NCBI RefSeq assembly: GCF_900163715.1
Contig: NZ_FWFF01000001.1
Span: 558,001-622,000, forward strand
Source of the DNA: Brevibacterium yomogidense
Lineage (GTDB): Bacteria; Actinomycetota; Actinomycetes; Actinomycetales; Brevibacteriaceae
Reading direction: 5' to 3'
Length of the DNA stretch: 64,000 nucleotides
Both the position numbers and the translations under genes were made by a program. The notes beneath the pieces were generated by a model. It worked only from the letters and a program-made list of their open reading frames with translations, was not told the DNA's origin and did no database searches. Below are positions 17,242 through 25,436 of the stretch, piece after piece. How positions within the stretch are numbered: position 1 is the first letter of the stretch; the number at the start of each line of letters is the position of its first letter.

Positions 17242-17294
17242 CCGGGCATCACCTGCACTGCTGTAAAAACTTCGGGAATTCTTGTGAAGAACTC

Positions 17295-17323
17295 TTGTGG
17301 CACCGAAATGGTCGTGTTACTGT
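17295..17323 (+). promoter_or_regulatory. Promoter for a short leader-peptide-like transcript
   Basis: TTGTGG at 17295-17300 and TACTGT at 17318-17323 are 17 bases apart, one of the best -35/-10 pairs in the window. Start near 17330. An imperfect 13-base duplication (AATTCTTGTG / AACTCTTGTG, 17277 and 17290) overlaps the -35. Confidence 0.55.
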
Positions 17324-17381
17324 AAATGTGATTTCTTCCACACGCTCCAATCTTCGGAGCTCTGAGAATGAGTCACTCGGG

Positions 17382-17450
17382 TTCAATCTCGAGTCAAGCG
17401 AGTTGAATGCCGGATCATCGGCATCTGCGGCCAGTAGATGATCTGCGGCC
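17382..17450 (+). ncRNA. Structured leader with two hairpins and a repeated 10-mer
   Basis: Downstream of the 17295 promoter, TTCAATCTCG (17382-17391) pairs with CGAGTTGAA (17399-17407), and ATGCCG (17407-17412) pairs perfectly with CGGCAT (17419-17424). The 10-mer ATCTGCGGCC occurs at 17423 and again at 17441. A G-rich ribosome site and a short ORF follow. This could be a cis-regulatory leader or a small RNA; it matches no riboswitch I recognise. Confidence 0.4.
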
Positions 17451-17473
17451 AAGCAGAAAGGGGGGCGAGAACG

Positions 17474-17587
17474 ATGAAATACGATGCAACGAAGCTCGTA
17501 TCCGCGACAGGCGGACCGTCCCTTGGTGCACACGGAGGCAGAGCCCTCCCGCTGCTGGAGCGGCGCGCTTTCCACCGCGCTCATTAA
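17474..17587 (+). CDS. Short ORF (37 aa) with strong ribosome site, unknown
   Basis: ATG 17474 follows an AAAGGGGGG run with about 8 bases between. The 37-residue product starts MKYDATKLVSATGG and ends in ERRAFHRAH, basic and without a membrane helix or cysteines. It lies about 145 bases into a transcript with hairpins. Codon third positions are less GC-rich than in neighbours. It may be a leader peptide or a small protein; I recognise no family. Confidence 0.4.
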   Translation: MKYDATKLVSATGGPSLGAHGGRALPLLERRAFHRAH

Positions 17588-18070
17588 CGGTACTCGCCGT
17601 GGCGCGGGTGCAGTGCCTCCACGTGGGCGTAGAGCCTCCAAGGGCGCGTTCGTCGTGCACAGCCATCGCGTTTCCCCCGATCGAGCAGGGCCTCAGTGGT
17701 TTTGCAGGCGGGTGGCCTGCGCGTCAGGCGTGCGCAGCATGATGCACTCAGTGTGAGACTCGTCGTCTGAACTCTGCTTCTGCACTGTGCAGACCTATCT
17801 GAGGTCGTCGCCACCTGTCTTGGCGTCGCTGCCACGTGGCAGCGGTGTTCGGATCGAGCCCCGCTCTCGGTCATGTGCTTCACGGTCAATGCGGACGTCT
17901 GAGTCAGTGCGTGATCTCTCTTCGAATCATTTACGCCACTTCATGACATTGTCGACTTCGGCCTTCAGGCTGAATATCTGAGGCATTTAGTCAGTGGTCA
18001 TGATTCGCTTCTTCCGTCATTCTCGACGGGCTATTAGTTATGCCCGAAAACAACTTTCTGAGGGTTCCTC
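17588..18070 (+). other. Gene-poor stretch with a candidate promoter
   Basis: No coding-like frame is visible on either strand and the GC content is lower than in flanking genes. A pair TTGTCG (17949-17954) and GAATAT (17972-17977), 17 bases apart, could drive the small gene at 18071, giving a leader of about 85 bases. CCACGTGG (17838-17845) is a short palindrome of no known role. Confidence 0.45.
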
Positions 18071-18319
18071 ATGTCCGTTTCCCGTCTTTATCCGATTCCG
18101 AACCGCATCGCTCTGTCCGTTGGCCTCGCACTGGTCCGCTGGGCGAGGAGTACGACTCGCGCTGCTGCGCCGGGACGTGGTCCTGTGCCTGTGCGTGCCG
18201 ATCGTGATGATGAGGTCGACCATGTGACGGCGATCCGTCGCCACCAGGTCGAGCGCCAGATCGAGCGTGACCGCGATGCCGCCATGCGTCGCTACCTCAC
18301 GCTGCCTCGTCAGCCATGA
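18071..18319 (+). CDS. Small basic hypothetical protein (82 aa)
   Basis: 82 residues: a short hydrophobic segment (IALSVGLALVRWARS, 13-27), a variable middle, and a charged helix (HQVERQIERDRDAAMRRYL). From memory, short actinobacterial proteins with a GLALVRW-type segment followed by an Arg/Glu-rich helix are common and unnamed, so this is probably a real gene of that kind. GAGGG lies 6 bases before the ATG. No function can be proposed. Confidence 0.6.
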   Translation: MSVSRLYPIPNRIALSVGLALVRWARSTTRAAAPGRGPVPVRADRDDEVDHVTAIRRHQVERQIERDRDAAMRRYLTLPRQP

Positions 18320-18362
18320 GAGGCCATGCGCTCACAGCATCTGAAGGATGTCCGAGCGTGCT

Positions 18363-18368
18363 TATATT
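18363..18368 (+). promoter_or_regulatory. -10 box of a leaderless membrane-protein gene
   Basis: TATATT is followed by 6 bases and ATG 18375, matching the leaderless pattern seen at other starts here. Confidence 0.55.
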
Positions 18369-18374
18369 TCTCGT

Positions 18375-19067
18375 ATGGACGAACACGGGCCGGCCGATCA
18401 CGAGGTGTACGAGACTTATGAGTCGGAGGCGCCCGTGACTCTCGAGCCAGAAGACGTCCCGCCAGAGAGGCGACACGAATTCCGCTTCGATCCTGTCCTC
18501 ACGATGTTCGACGGCCCGTGGATCGTGCGGCGGTCTCCCGGAATGGGGACTGCCGTGCGGTGCGCGGCGATCACATTCCTTCTCGCGATCATCGCGCTGA
18601 TCGCCACCGACCGGACCATCGGCCCCGGGATACTCGACGGGAACATCGTCATGGGGACGCTCATCCTCGGGGCGCTCGCGACCGCGCTGCTGTGGGTACT
18701 GGCCGGCGGACTCATGCGGGGGCGCGCACTCCACGTCCCGTCCGGTCGCCGGTACGCGCGGGTCCAGGTCCGCGGATCGGGGGACCACGGGTTCGCCGCG
18801 CGAACGTTCACAGAGGTCGCGGCCGGAACGGCCACAGCCGCATCAGTGGTGGGCGACGGACGGATCGGCGCCGACATCGGCGTCGTCCATACCCGCGTCT
18901 ATCAGTGCAGCAGGCCCGCCGAGGTCTGGGCAGCGGTCCATTTCGTCGCACCCGACGGCGTCATCACCGCCTGGCCGCCCGTGCCGATCACATTCGATGA
19001 GGCCATCGCGCTGACGCCGGCGAATAGTGGATCCACGGCAGTGGACGTGAGCGCGATCGGGGACTGA
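18375..19067 (+). CDS. Hypothetical membrane protein
   Basis: 230 residues. An acidic cytoplasmic N-terminus (about 55 residues) precedes two membrane helices (TAVRCAAITFLLAIIALIAT and IVMGTLILGALATALLWVLAG). A soluble C-terminal region follows, with a possible OB- or barrel-like strand pattern (ARVQVRG, VVHTRVYQC, VWAAVHFVAPDG). I do not recognise the family. The start is ATG 18375, six bases after a -10 box; a GTG at 18348 would lie upstream of that promoter. Confidence 0.65.
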   Translation: MDEHGPADHEVYETYESEAPVTLEPEDVPPERRHEFRFDPVLTMFDGPWIVRRSPGMGTAVRCAAITFLLAIIALIATDRTIGPGILDGNIVMGTLILGALATALLWVLAGGLMRGRALHVPSGRRYARVQVRGSGDHGFAARTFTEVAAGTATAASVVGDGRIGADIGVVHTRVYQCSRPAEVWAAVHFVAPDGVITAWPPVPITFDEAIALTPANSGSTAVDVSAIGD

Positions 19068-19241
19068 CAGGGCGCGACGCCGGTCGGGTGTGCTGGCAGA
19101 AGGTGGGTCACGGCTCGGTAGCGCCGGGTGGTCGGGTGGCCCGGTGGCCCGTCAGCTGGATCGACCGATGGCCGGATGGCTGGATGGAGCTGGAGGGACC
19201 GGTGTACCGATGCGCCGCACAGCGGCACACATGCACCGGTC

Positions 19242-19247
19242 TAGAAT
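19242..19247 (+). promoter_or_regulatory. Candidate -10 box of the EIIC-like gene
   Basis: TAGAAT lies 69 bases upstream of ATG 19316, giving a leader with a GAGGGG ribosome site. No clear -35 is seen. Confidence 0.4.
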
Positions 19248-19315
19248 TGCTCGCTGGGAACGCGTGGACATGCAGTCGCGTGGGCGTTTCCGCACCTGCG
19301 GAAGGCGAGGGGACC

Positions 19316-20968
19316 ATGAAAGAGGAATCGACGGCAGCGGGGGATGCGTCCCCGCAGCTCGAACGGGTGCGTACGGTCGCAGTGCTCGGCAGCAGCGGTG
19401 GGAACCTCCGCAGCCATGGGGGCGACGATCCGCACCGGCTCCTCTCCGGTGTCGGGAGACAGGCCGCGGCAGCGGGATTCGAACTCGTGGACGTGCAGTT
19501 CGTCGCGGCCTCTGCGTCGATGGACGGCATCAGCGCGGACACGTCTGCGCAGCTCTGGACGGTCTCCGCCGACGGAGTGCCATTCGCCTACGTCGACGGC
19601 ACTCTCGATGAGGTCAATACCGCAGTCCGCGAGCAGGACGCGATACTCGCCGAGCGGATCCGCGCCGGGGAGGTCGACGGGCTGATCATCATGAGCGCCG
19701 ATCCCACCGATGTGAACGCGCAGGCACTCGCCGCTGCCGCCGAGGCCGGACTCCCTGTCGCGGGGACGGGCGGGAGCTCACTCGCGCAGGCGCAGCAGCT
19801 CGGCGTCCGGATGGTCACGGTGTCCGGAACGACGGGGACGACGAGCACGACGCGTGCGGTCGCCTACGTGTCTGGACTCGCCCGTCACTGGTCGGTGAAG
19901 TACAGGCCGGTCCTGGGAGGCTCATCGAGCGGCCCCGCGGGCGCAGACGGTCCAGGAGCTGAGGCCCCCGCATGGAGGCGGATCAGCATCCGCGGCATCA
20001 TGGTCGGCTCGATCCCCGCGTTCATCGCACTCGCTCTGGTGCTCGCGGTCAGCCGCATCCCGGGCGCAGACTTCCTCGCCCCGGTCTTCGACCTCCTCCT
20101 CGCGTCGCTGCCTGTGGTCGTCTCCGTGGTCGCAGCGCGGCGGGTCAGCGGGCTCGACGAGGTCGGCGTCGTCGCAGGTGCTCTCGCCGGCATCCTCGCC
20201 CAGGAGGGAGGCATCCTCGGTGGTCTGGTGAGCGGCATCCTGGCAGGCCTCGTCGCTCCGACCATCATCCGCTGGACGCTCGCGAGAAGGTTCCCGGCGA
20301 CGACGGCGAATATCGTGACAGGAGCTTTCGCGGGACTCGTGCCCGGCCTTCTCGTCTACTTCGCACTCGCACCGTTCACCAGTCTGCTGGGCGACTGGGT
20401 GAAGGCGGGCATCGAATCCGCCGTCGACTTCAGCCCCCTGCTGGCCGGTGCACTCGCCGGCCTCGCAATGTGGCCCGCGATCATCGGTGGCGTGTACCAC
20501 TCGGTCATCCTGCCGCTCGTGCTGCTCGAGATGGGGGAGAAGGGGCACAGCTTCTTCGGCGCGATCGACATGGTCTCGCTCGTCATGGTGTCCTTCGGGA
20601 TCACGCTCGCGAACGTCGTGCGGTCACGGACGTCGGGTGAGCGGGCGCTCGCCGGTTCAGGATCCGCCGTCAACGTCTTCTTCGGCACATTCGTCGAGGC
20701 GTCGTATCCGTTCATGTTCGGCGATAAGCGGGTGTTCGCGATCGCTCTCGTCGCAGCGACGGCCGGCGGCACGGTCGTCGGCATCACCGGCGCGGAAGCC
20801 TCCGCATACCTTCCGGCGTTCGTCGCTCCGTTCATCTCGACGACGACGTGGGGGATGGTGCTGGCGATGGCAGTGGCGTTCGCCATCGCATTCGCCGCGA
20901 CGCTGGTTCTGAACATCGTGGTGACGCGGAAGCGGCAGGACGATGCGGTGGAGGCACCCCCGGTGTGA
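19316..20968 (+). CDS. Soluble Rossmann-like domain fused to a PTS EIIC-like membrane domain
   Basis: 550 residues. The first 200 form an alpha/beta domain (TVAVLGSSGGNLRSHGGDDP, then LIIMSADPTDVNAQALAAAAEAG and VAGTGGSSLAQAQ), which resembles sugar-binding or Rossmann folds but which I cannot name. A short Gly/Pro linker leads to about 10 membrane helices with an EIIC-type stretch: GGILGGLVSGILAGL, ALAGLAMWPAIIGGVYHSVILPL and SGSAVNVFFGTFVEASYPFMFGDKRVF. The IIGGVYHSVILPL segment is close to the sugar-binding motif of glucose-family EIIC. I see no EIIB phosphocysteine or EIIA phosphohistidine domain in it or nearby, so it may be a PTS-independent permease or sensor. It is convergent with apt. 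Start chosen at ATG 19316 after GAGGGG. Confidence 0.6.
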   Translation: MKEESTAAGDASPQLERVRTVAVLGSSGGNLRSHGGDDPHRLLSGVGRQAAAAGFELVDVQFVAASASMDGISADTSAQLWTVSADGVPFAYVDGTLDEVNTAVREQDAILAERIRAGEVDGLIIMSADPTDVNAQALAAAAEAGLPVAGTGGSSLAQAQQLGVRMVTVSGTTGTTSTTRAVAYVSGLARHWSVKYRPVLGGSSSGPAGADGPGAEAPAWRRISIRGIMVGSIPAFIALALVLAVSRIPGADFLAPVFDLLLASLPVVVSVVAARRVSGLDEVGVVAGALAGILAQEGGILGGLVSGILAGLVAPTIIRWTLARRFPATTANIVTGAFAGLVPGLLVYFALAPFTSLLGDWVKAGIESAVDFSPLLAGALAGLAMWPAIIGGVYHSVILPLVLLEMGEKGHSFFGAIDMVSLVMVSFGITLANVVRSRTSGERALAGSGSAVNVFFGTFVEASYPFMFGDKRVFAIALVAATAGGTVVGITGAEASAYLPAFVAPFISTTTWGMVLAMAVAFAIAFAATLVLNIVVTRKRQDDAVEAPPV

Positions 20969-21006
20969 ACGGTCGGCCCCGCTCCGTCAGACGGTGAAGA
21001 GTTCCG

Positions 21007-21603
21007 TCAGACAGTGAATACCGTGTGGCAGGCGGGGACGATCGTGCGACCCTTGAGCTCCTCCAGCTCGAGGATCACGGCCGATCCGACGACCGTTCCG
21101 CCCAGTCGTTCAACGACTGTGTGTGCGGCCCGCAGCGTACCGCCGGTCGCGAGCACATCGTCGACGAGGAGCACCCGTGCCCCGGTGAGATCGCCGGAGG
21201 ACTCGACGGCGGCCTCGGCGTACTCCAGTCCGTACTCGACCGTCACCTGCGGGTTCGGAAGCTTCCCCGCCTTCCGGATCGGGAGCACGCCCGTACCGCT
21301 AGCGGCGGCGAGGCCGCCGGCCATGACGAACCCGCGGGCTTCGATCCCAGCGACGAGGTCGAACCCCGGCGCGCCGTCGTCCGCGCAGAACGGCTCTGCC
21401 ATCGCGTCGAGGACCTCCCGATACACGCGCGGATCCGCGAGCAGCGGTGTCACGTCGCGGAACAGGACGCCCGGAGCGGGAAAGTCCGGAGTCGTGGAGA
21501 TGAGTGCGGAGGCACGCTGAAGCCCTGCGGCATCGCCGTACTGGGTTGCCAGGCCGGGGGCCTGGATGGCGGGGGGCATCTGGGAGTGATCTGTCGGAGT
21601 CAC
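21007..21603 (-). CDS. apt: Adenine phosphoribosyltransferase
   Basis: Salvages adenine with PRPP to form AMP in the cytoplasm. The 198 residues contain the type I PRTase signature VLLVDDVLATGGT, the FRDVTPLLADPRVYREVLD segment, GIEARGFVMAGGLA and RKAGKLPNPQVTVEYGLEY, all typical of Apt. The start is GTG 21603, exactly 6 bases downstream of a TAGAGT -10 box; a GTG at 21609 would lie just upstream of the predicted transcript start. Monocistronic, between the EIIC-like gene (convergent) and an SDR gene. Confidence 0.93.
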   Translation of the reverse strand: MTPTDHSQMPPAIQAPGLATQYGDAAGLQRASALISTTPDFPAPGVLFRDVTPLLADPRVYREVLDAMAEPFCADDGAPGFDLVAGIEARGFVMAGGLAAASGTGVLPIRKAGKLPNPQVTVEYGLEYAEAAVESSGDLTGARVLLVDDVLATGGTLRAAHTVVERLGGTVVGSAVILELEELKGRTIVPACHTVFTV

Positions 21604-21609
21604 GCGCAC

Positions 21610-21615
21610 ACTCTA
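21610..21615 (-). promoter_or_regulatory. -10 box of leaderless apt
   Basis: TAGAGT on the minus strand is followed by 6 bases and GTG 21603. Confidence 0.5.
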
Positions 21616-21666
21616 CGCGTCGTGCTCCGCACCCACTGCTGAGGCTTCGGAGCCACGAGATCGACG

Positions 21667-22608
21667 TCAGGTGATGGGCGTGCCGCCATTCACGTGCAGC
21701 ACCTCGCCGATCACATAGCTGGACTCCGGAGATGTGAGGAACACATATGCCGGGGCGAGCTCCGTTGGCTGTCCTGCGCGTCCGATCGGCGTGTCCTTGC
21801 CGAAATGGGGGAGTGCGTCCTTCGGCTGTCCGTCGGAGACCTGCAGCGGTGTCCAGATAGGCCCTGGAGCCACGGCGTTCACCCGGATGCCCGTCTCCGC
21901 GAGCTGCTGCGCCAGACTCTTCGTGAAGTTGTCGATCGCGGCCTTCGTCGCGGCATAGTCCACGAGGTGCGGCGACGGCTTGTACGCCTGCACGGATGTC
22001 GAGTTCACGATCGTCGAACCGGGCGGCAGGTGGGGGATCGCCGCCTTCGACAGGCGGAAGATCGCACGCATGTTCGTGTCGAACGTGTTCTGCCACTGCT
22101 CATCCGACACATCTGTGATGTCCTTGACGGCGATCTGGCGTCCCGCGTTGTTCACGAGGGCGTCGAGGCCCCCGAGGGCATCCGCCGCGTCCGAGACGAG
22201 CGATTCGCAGTACTGGGCGTCCGACAGATCACCCGGGAAGAGGAACGCCCGGCGGTCGGCCTCCTCGATGAAGGCGCGGATCTCCTGGGCATCCTCCTCC
22301 TCATCGGGCAGATAGGACAGGGCGACATCGGCGCCTTCTCGGGCGAAGGCGATCGCGATGGCCGCACCGATCCCAGAATCCGCGCCGGTGATGAGAGCTC
22401 TGCGTCCCTCGAGGCGACCGGTGCCCCGATACGAATGCTGCCCACGGTCCGTCTGCGGGATCAGCTCCTGGTCGAGGCCGGGCTCGGGCTGATCCTGCCG
22501 CGGGGGAGTGATGTCGGGGAATCGCGTGACCGGGTTCTGGAACGTCAGCTGGTCGGTGGAGGTCGAGGATGTCTGCAGTGATGTCGTCGATGGTGTCGTG
22601 CGAGCCAT
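21667..22608 (-). CDS. Short-chain dehydrogenase/reductase, general-stress YhdF/YdaD type
   Basis: 313 residues. A disordered Thr/Ser-rich N-terminus and a PVTRFPDITPPRQDQPEPGLDQEL segment, typical of stress SDRs related to YhdF, YdaD and YhxC, precede the Rossmann domain. That domain has TGADSGIG at 74-81, NNAG, a catalytic Ser in NSTSVQAY and the DYAATKAAI Tyr-x3-Lys pair. The expected role is NAD(P)-dependent oxidation of a small alcohol or sugar, not known in detail. AGGAGG lies 7 bases before ATG 22608. A perfect TTGACA -35 box lies at 22676-22671 on the same strand, with only a weak -10 (AAGCGT) 17 bases on. Confidence 0.88.
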   Translation of the reverse strand: MARTTPSTTSLQTSSTSTDQLTFQNPVTRFPDITPPRQDQPEPGLDQELIPQTDRGQHSYRGTGRLEGRRALITGADSGIGAAIAIAFAREGADVALSYLPDEEEDAQEIRAFIEEADRRAFLFPGDLSDAQYCESLVSDAADALGGLDALVNNAGRQIAVKDITDVSDEQWQNTFDTNMRAIFRLSKAAIPHLPPGSTIVNSTSVQAYKPSPHLVDYAATKAAIDNFTKSLAQQLAETGIRVNAVAPGPIWTPLQVSDGQPKDALPHFGKDTPIGRAGQPTELAPAYVFLTSPESSYVIGEVLHVNGGTPIT

Positions 22609-22745
22609 GGTGAGCCTCCTCTGAGCGGCATCAAGCCGATGGCCACAACGCTTCCTCACGCAAGGTGACCTGTCAATGGGGTGCGGTCGCGCTGCCGGTC
22701 GTCCCCCACTGTGGACCTGCGCGACGCCGGTCACAGTCGACCGCA

Positions 22746-22751
22746 TAGGCT
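22746..22751 (+). promoter_or_regulatory. Candidate -10 box of the FkbM methyltransferase gene
   Basis: TAGGCT lies 36 bases before ATG 22788, with a GGAGG ribosome site in the leader. It is the same hexamer at the same distance as at glpD. Confidence 0.4.
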
Positions 22752-22787
22752 GGTACGACGACGGGTTCCCGACGGAGGCGTGTGACC

Positions 22788-23783
22788 ATGAGCGACAACA
22801 CCGGCACTGGATCTGCATCTGCGGAGCATTCAGGCACGAAGGATTCTGGAACAGCTTCAGCGCTTGCCGATCGTGCGCGGCGTCAGAGCTGGTACGGGGC
22901 GAAGCAGCATGTGAAGGCGGTGCTGAGCCATCCGCTCTTCCACCCGATCCTTCGCGCCACTGCTCCGCGTCTCTCGCGGATCCGTGTGGGGCGGTTGCCT
23001 GCGCCGCGGGAGCTCATCGAGGTGACGGCCTCGGTGGAGGGCGCTGAGTTCATCATGCTGAGGCCCGACCGCTGCGAGATCGCGAAGGAGCTCTACTGGG
23101 GTGACGGTCGTCGGCCGGAAGCGGAGGACGCCTACGCGATCGACCTGATGGTCCGTCTGTCCGGCGACGCCCGCACGTTCTTCGACGTCGGCGCCTACAC
23201 GGGTATCTTCTCCCTCGCGGCCCTCGCGGCTCACCCCGACCTGCGCGCCCATGCCTTCGACATGGTGCCCCCGGTCGTGCGGATGCTGCGGGCGAACATG
23301 GCGCGCAACGGCTTCGTGGGCCGGGTCGTCGTCCACCAGGCTGGAGTGGGCGATCCGGCGCTGACGGCCCGCATGCCATCGGTGGACAGCGGCTCCGCTC
23401 TGCCGTCGTTCCTGTCCTCGGACATGGAGTTCGACGACGGGGAGGACGTGGGATTCCTGGCACTCGACTCGCTGACGGATGAGGTCGAAGGGCCTGTCGT
23501 CATGAAGGTGGATGTCGAAGGCGGCGAGCCCGATGTCTTCGCGCACGGAAGCGGGTTCCTCGCAGCGCATCAGCCGGACATCCTGTGCGAGGTGCTCCCG
23601 GACGCGGACGGGAATCGGCTCGAGGAACTCCTGAGAGTCCACGGATACCGCTACTTCCACGTCGGCGCAGACAGCATCCGGGAGCGTCCCGGCATCGTTC
23701 CGGACGATTCCGTCCGCGACTGGCTGTTCACGGTGCGGACTCCCGCGGAGCTGCGGCGGATCGGCGTGACTGTGCTGGACTGA
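22788..23783 (+). CDS. FkbM-family SAM-dependent methyltransferase
   Basis: 331 residues. A SAM-binding Rossmann domain starts at FFDVGAYTGIFSLAALA (near 125) and continues with AFDMVPPVVRMLRANMARNG. It ends with the FkbM signature VVMKVDVEGGEPDVFAHG and ILCEVLPDADG. FkbM-type enzymes O-methylate sugars, polyketides or lipids; the substrate cannot be read from context. ATG 22788 is preferred over GTG 22782 because GGAGG lies 9 bases before it and only 3 before the GTG. Confidence 0.85.
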   Translation: MSDNTGTGSASAEHSGTKDSGTASALADRARRQSWYGAKQHVKAVLSHPLFHPILRATAPRLSRIRVGRLPAPRELIEVTASVEGAEFIMLRPDRCEIAKELYWGDGRRPEAEDAYAIDLMVRLSGDARTFFDVGAYTGIFSLAALAAHPDLRAHAFDMVPPVVRMLRANMARNGFVGRVVVHQAGVGDPALTARMPSVDSGSALPSFLSSDMEFDDGEDVGFLALDSLTDEVEGPVVMKVDVEGGEPDVFAHGSGFLAAHQPDILCEVLPDADGNRLEELLRVHGYRYFHVGADSIRERPGIVPDDSVRDWLFTVRTPAELRRIGVTVLD

Positions 23784-23849
23784 TGGCTGTGCTGCGCCGG
23801 CTCGACTGAAGACTGTGCTGGGCTGCTGGACTGCTGGGCAGTCGAACCG

Positions 23850-24284
23850 TCAGGACTCCGGGTCGATGGCGCTGATGTTCATCTGCCAGTTGATGCCGAA
23901 ACGGTCTCGGAACGCTCCATAGGTGTCTCCCCACATCTGCTTCTGCAGGGGGACCTGCACGGTACCGCCCTCTGACAGCGCGTCGAACGCACTGCGGATG
24001 CGCTGCTCGTCATCGCCCATGATCGCGAGAGTGACGTTGTTGCCGGTGGTGAGCGGTTCGGGCGACATCCCTTCGACGTCATCGGAGACATACAGGCGGA
24101 TGAGGTCGGTGACCTCGAGCGAGCCGTGCATGATCGCACCCGAGACGGGATGGTCCGGTGGGACGGCTCCTGCATCGCCGAACGTGGCGAACTGCGGCTC
24201 AGTGCCCAGCGCGGCACCGTAGAACTCGAACGCTTCACGTGCGTTTCCGGGGAAGCGGAGATAGGGGTGGAGTGCGGCGGGCAT
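23850..24284 (-). CDS. VOC-family protein, PhnB-like
   Basis: 144 residues of the PhnB/3-demethylubiquinone-like branch of the vicinal-oxygen-chelate superfamily. It begins [24 protein letters not shown], has [35 protein letters not shown] near the end, and shows the paired beta-alpha-beta3 units of the fold. Catalytic activity is unknown for most members. GGAG lies 7 bases before ATG 24284. It is divergent from kynA; nothing ties it to tryptophan breakdown. Confidence 0.85.
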   Translation of the reverse strand: MPAALHPYLRFPGNAREAFEFYGAALGTEPQFATFGDAGAVPPDHPVSGAIMHGSLEVTDLIRLYVSDDVEGMSPEPLTTGNNVTLAIMGDDEQRIRSAFDALSEGGTVQVPLQKQMWGDTYGAFRDRFGINWQMNISAIDPES

Positions 24285-24408
24285 GGGATGCTCCGTTCGT
24301 CGAATACGCGGCAGGCGGATCAGCCTCGGCGATGAGACCAGTAAACCATCGGGAACGGACACCCAACAGGGTCATTGCAGATTCCGTCCGACCGGCGGAT
24401 AAGTGCAA

Positions 24409-24414
24409 TACGCT
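24409..24414 (+). promoter_or_regulatory. -10 box of the kynurenine operon
   Basis: TACGCT is followed by 7 bases and ATG 24422, so the first gene of the operon is probably translated from a leaderless transcript. Confidence 0.5.
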
Positions 24415-24421
24415 GGATGCC

Positions 24422-25345
24422 ATGGACAGTGCCGCTCAGCAGCCCACCGATCAGGACACGACTGCCGCTCGCAATGAGCGGGATATCGAGGAGGGGATCC
24501 AGAAGGATTTCCGCAGACGGATGTCGTACGGGTCCTACCTCGACCTCGACCGTCTGCTCGCAGCGCAGCATCCGGTGAGTGAACCCGAGCATCACGACGA
24601 GCTGCTGTTCATCATCCAGCACCAGACCACGGAGCTGTGGTTCAAACTGGTGATCCACGAGCTCGAATCAGCCTGCGCCCTCATCGCCGAGGACAGACTC
24701 CAGCCGGCGCTCAAACGCATCGCACGCGTCAAGCACATCCAGCGGACCCTGACAGAGCAGTGGTCTGTGCTCGCGACCCTCACACCGTCCGAGTATGTCG
24801 AGTTCCGTCAGTTCCTCGGCAGCTCCTCTGGCTTCCAGTCCTGGCAGTACCGGGCCGTCGAGTTCATGCTGGGCAACAAGAACCGCGGCATGCTCGAGGT
24901 CTTCGACGCGGATCCGCACGCTCGCGCCGTCCTCACGGAGAAGCTCGAGGCGCCCAGTCTGTACGACGAGTTCCTCCGCTTTCTGGCCCGCCACGGGTAC
25001 GCGATCCCACCGCACCTGCTCGATCGCAGCGTGAGCGTCGCGCATACATTCGACGACGGGCTCGTCTCCGTGTTCGCGGGGATCTATGACGCACCGGACG
25101 CGCAGTGGACGGTCCACGAGACATGCGAGGAGCTCGTCGACCTGGAGGAGAACTTCCAGCTCTGGCGGTATCGCCACCTCCGGACGGTCCAGCGCATCAT
25201 CGGAGGGAAGCGAGGCACCGGAGGATCCAGCGGAGTGGGCTTCCTGCAGAAGGCACTCGACCTCACCTTCTTCCCCGAACTGTTCGCGGTGCGCACTGAG
25301 ATCGGCAGCGCGGGCGTCGGATCGTCGCCACCGCACACCCCGTAG
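24422..25345 (+). CDS. kynA: Tryptophan 2,3-dioxygenase
   Basis: Haem enzyme that opens the indole ring of L-tryptophan with O2 to N-formylkynurenine, the first step of the kynurenine pathway. The 307 residues show [13 protein letters not shown], the substrate-side [13 protein letters not shown] (distal His67), [19 protein letters not shown], and [24 protein letters not shown], where the His in RYRHL is the axial haem ligand. The N-terminal 30 residues are variable. It is the first gene of an operon with kynU, a PaaX-type regulator and a formamidase-like hydrolase. Confidence 0.95.
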   Translation: MDSAAQQPTDQDTTAARNERDIEEGIQKDFRRRMSYGSYLDLDRLLAAQHPVSEPEHHDELLFIIQHQTTELWFKLVIHELESACALIAEDRLQPALKRIARVKHIQRTLTEQWSVLATLTPSEYVEFRQFLGSSSGFQSWQYRAVEFMLGNKNRGMLEVFDADPHARAVLTEKLEAPSLYDEFLRFLARHGYAIPPHLLDRSVSVAHTFDDGLVSVFAGIYDAPDAQWTVHETCEELVDLEENFQLWRYRHLRTVQRIIGGKRGTGGSSGVGFLQKALDLTFFPELFAVRTEIGSAGVGSSPPHTP

Positions 25346-25436
25346 ATCGCTCACCTTCCGAGCACTCGCGGACCTCTGACAAGACTTCCGATCTCTGCAC
25401 GTCCGACTTCTGTGTGAGAACCCAAGGAGCATGACC

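Noticed and set aside
17407..17742. 111-codon open frame on the plus strand
   Set aside because: Composition is Arg/Pro/Cys-rich with no ribosome site and it overlaps the better-supported short ORF; looks like a chance frame.
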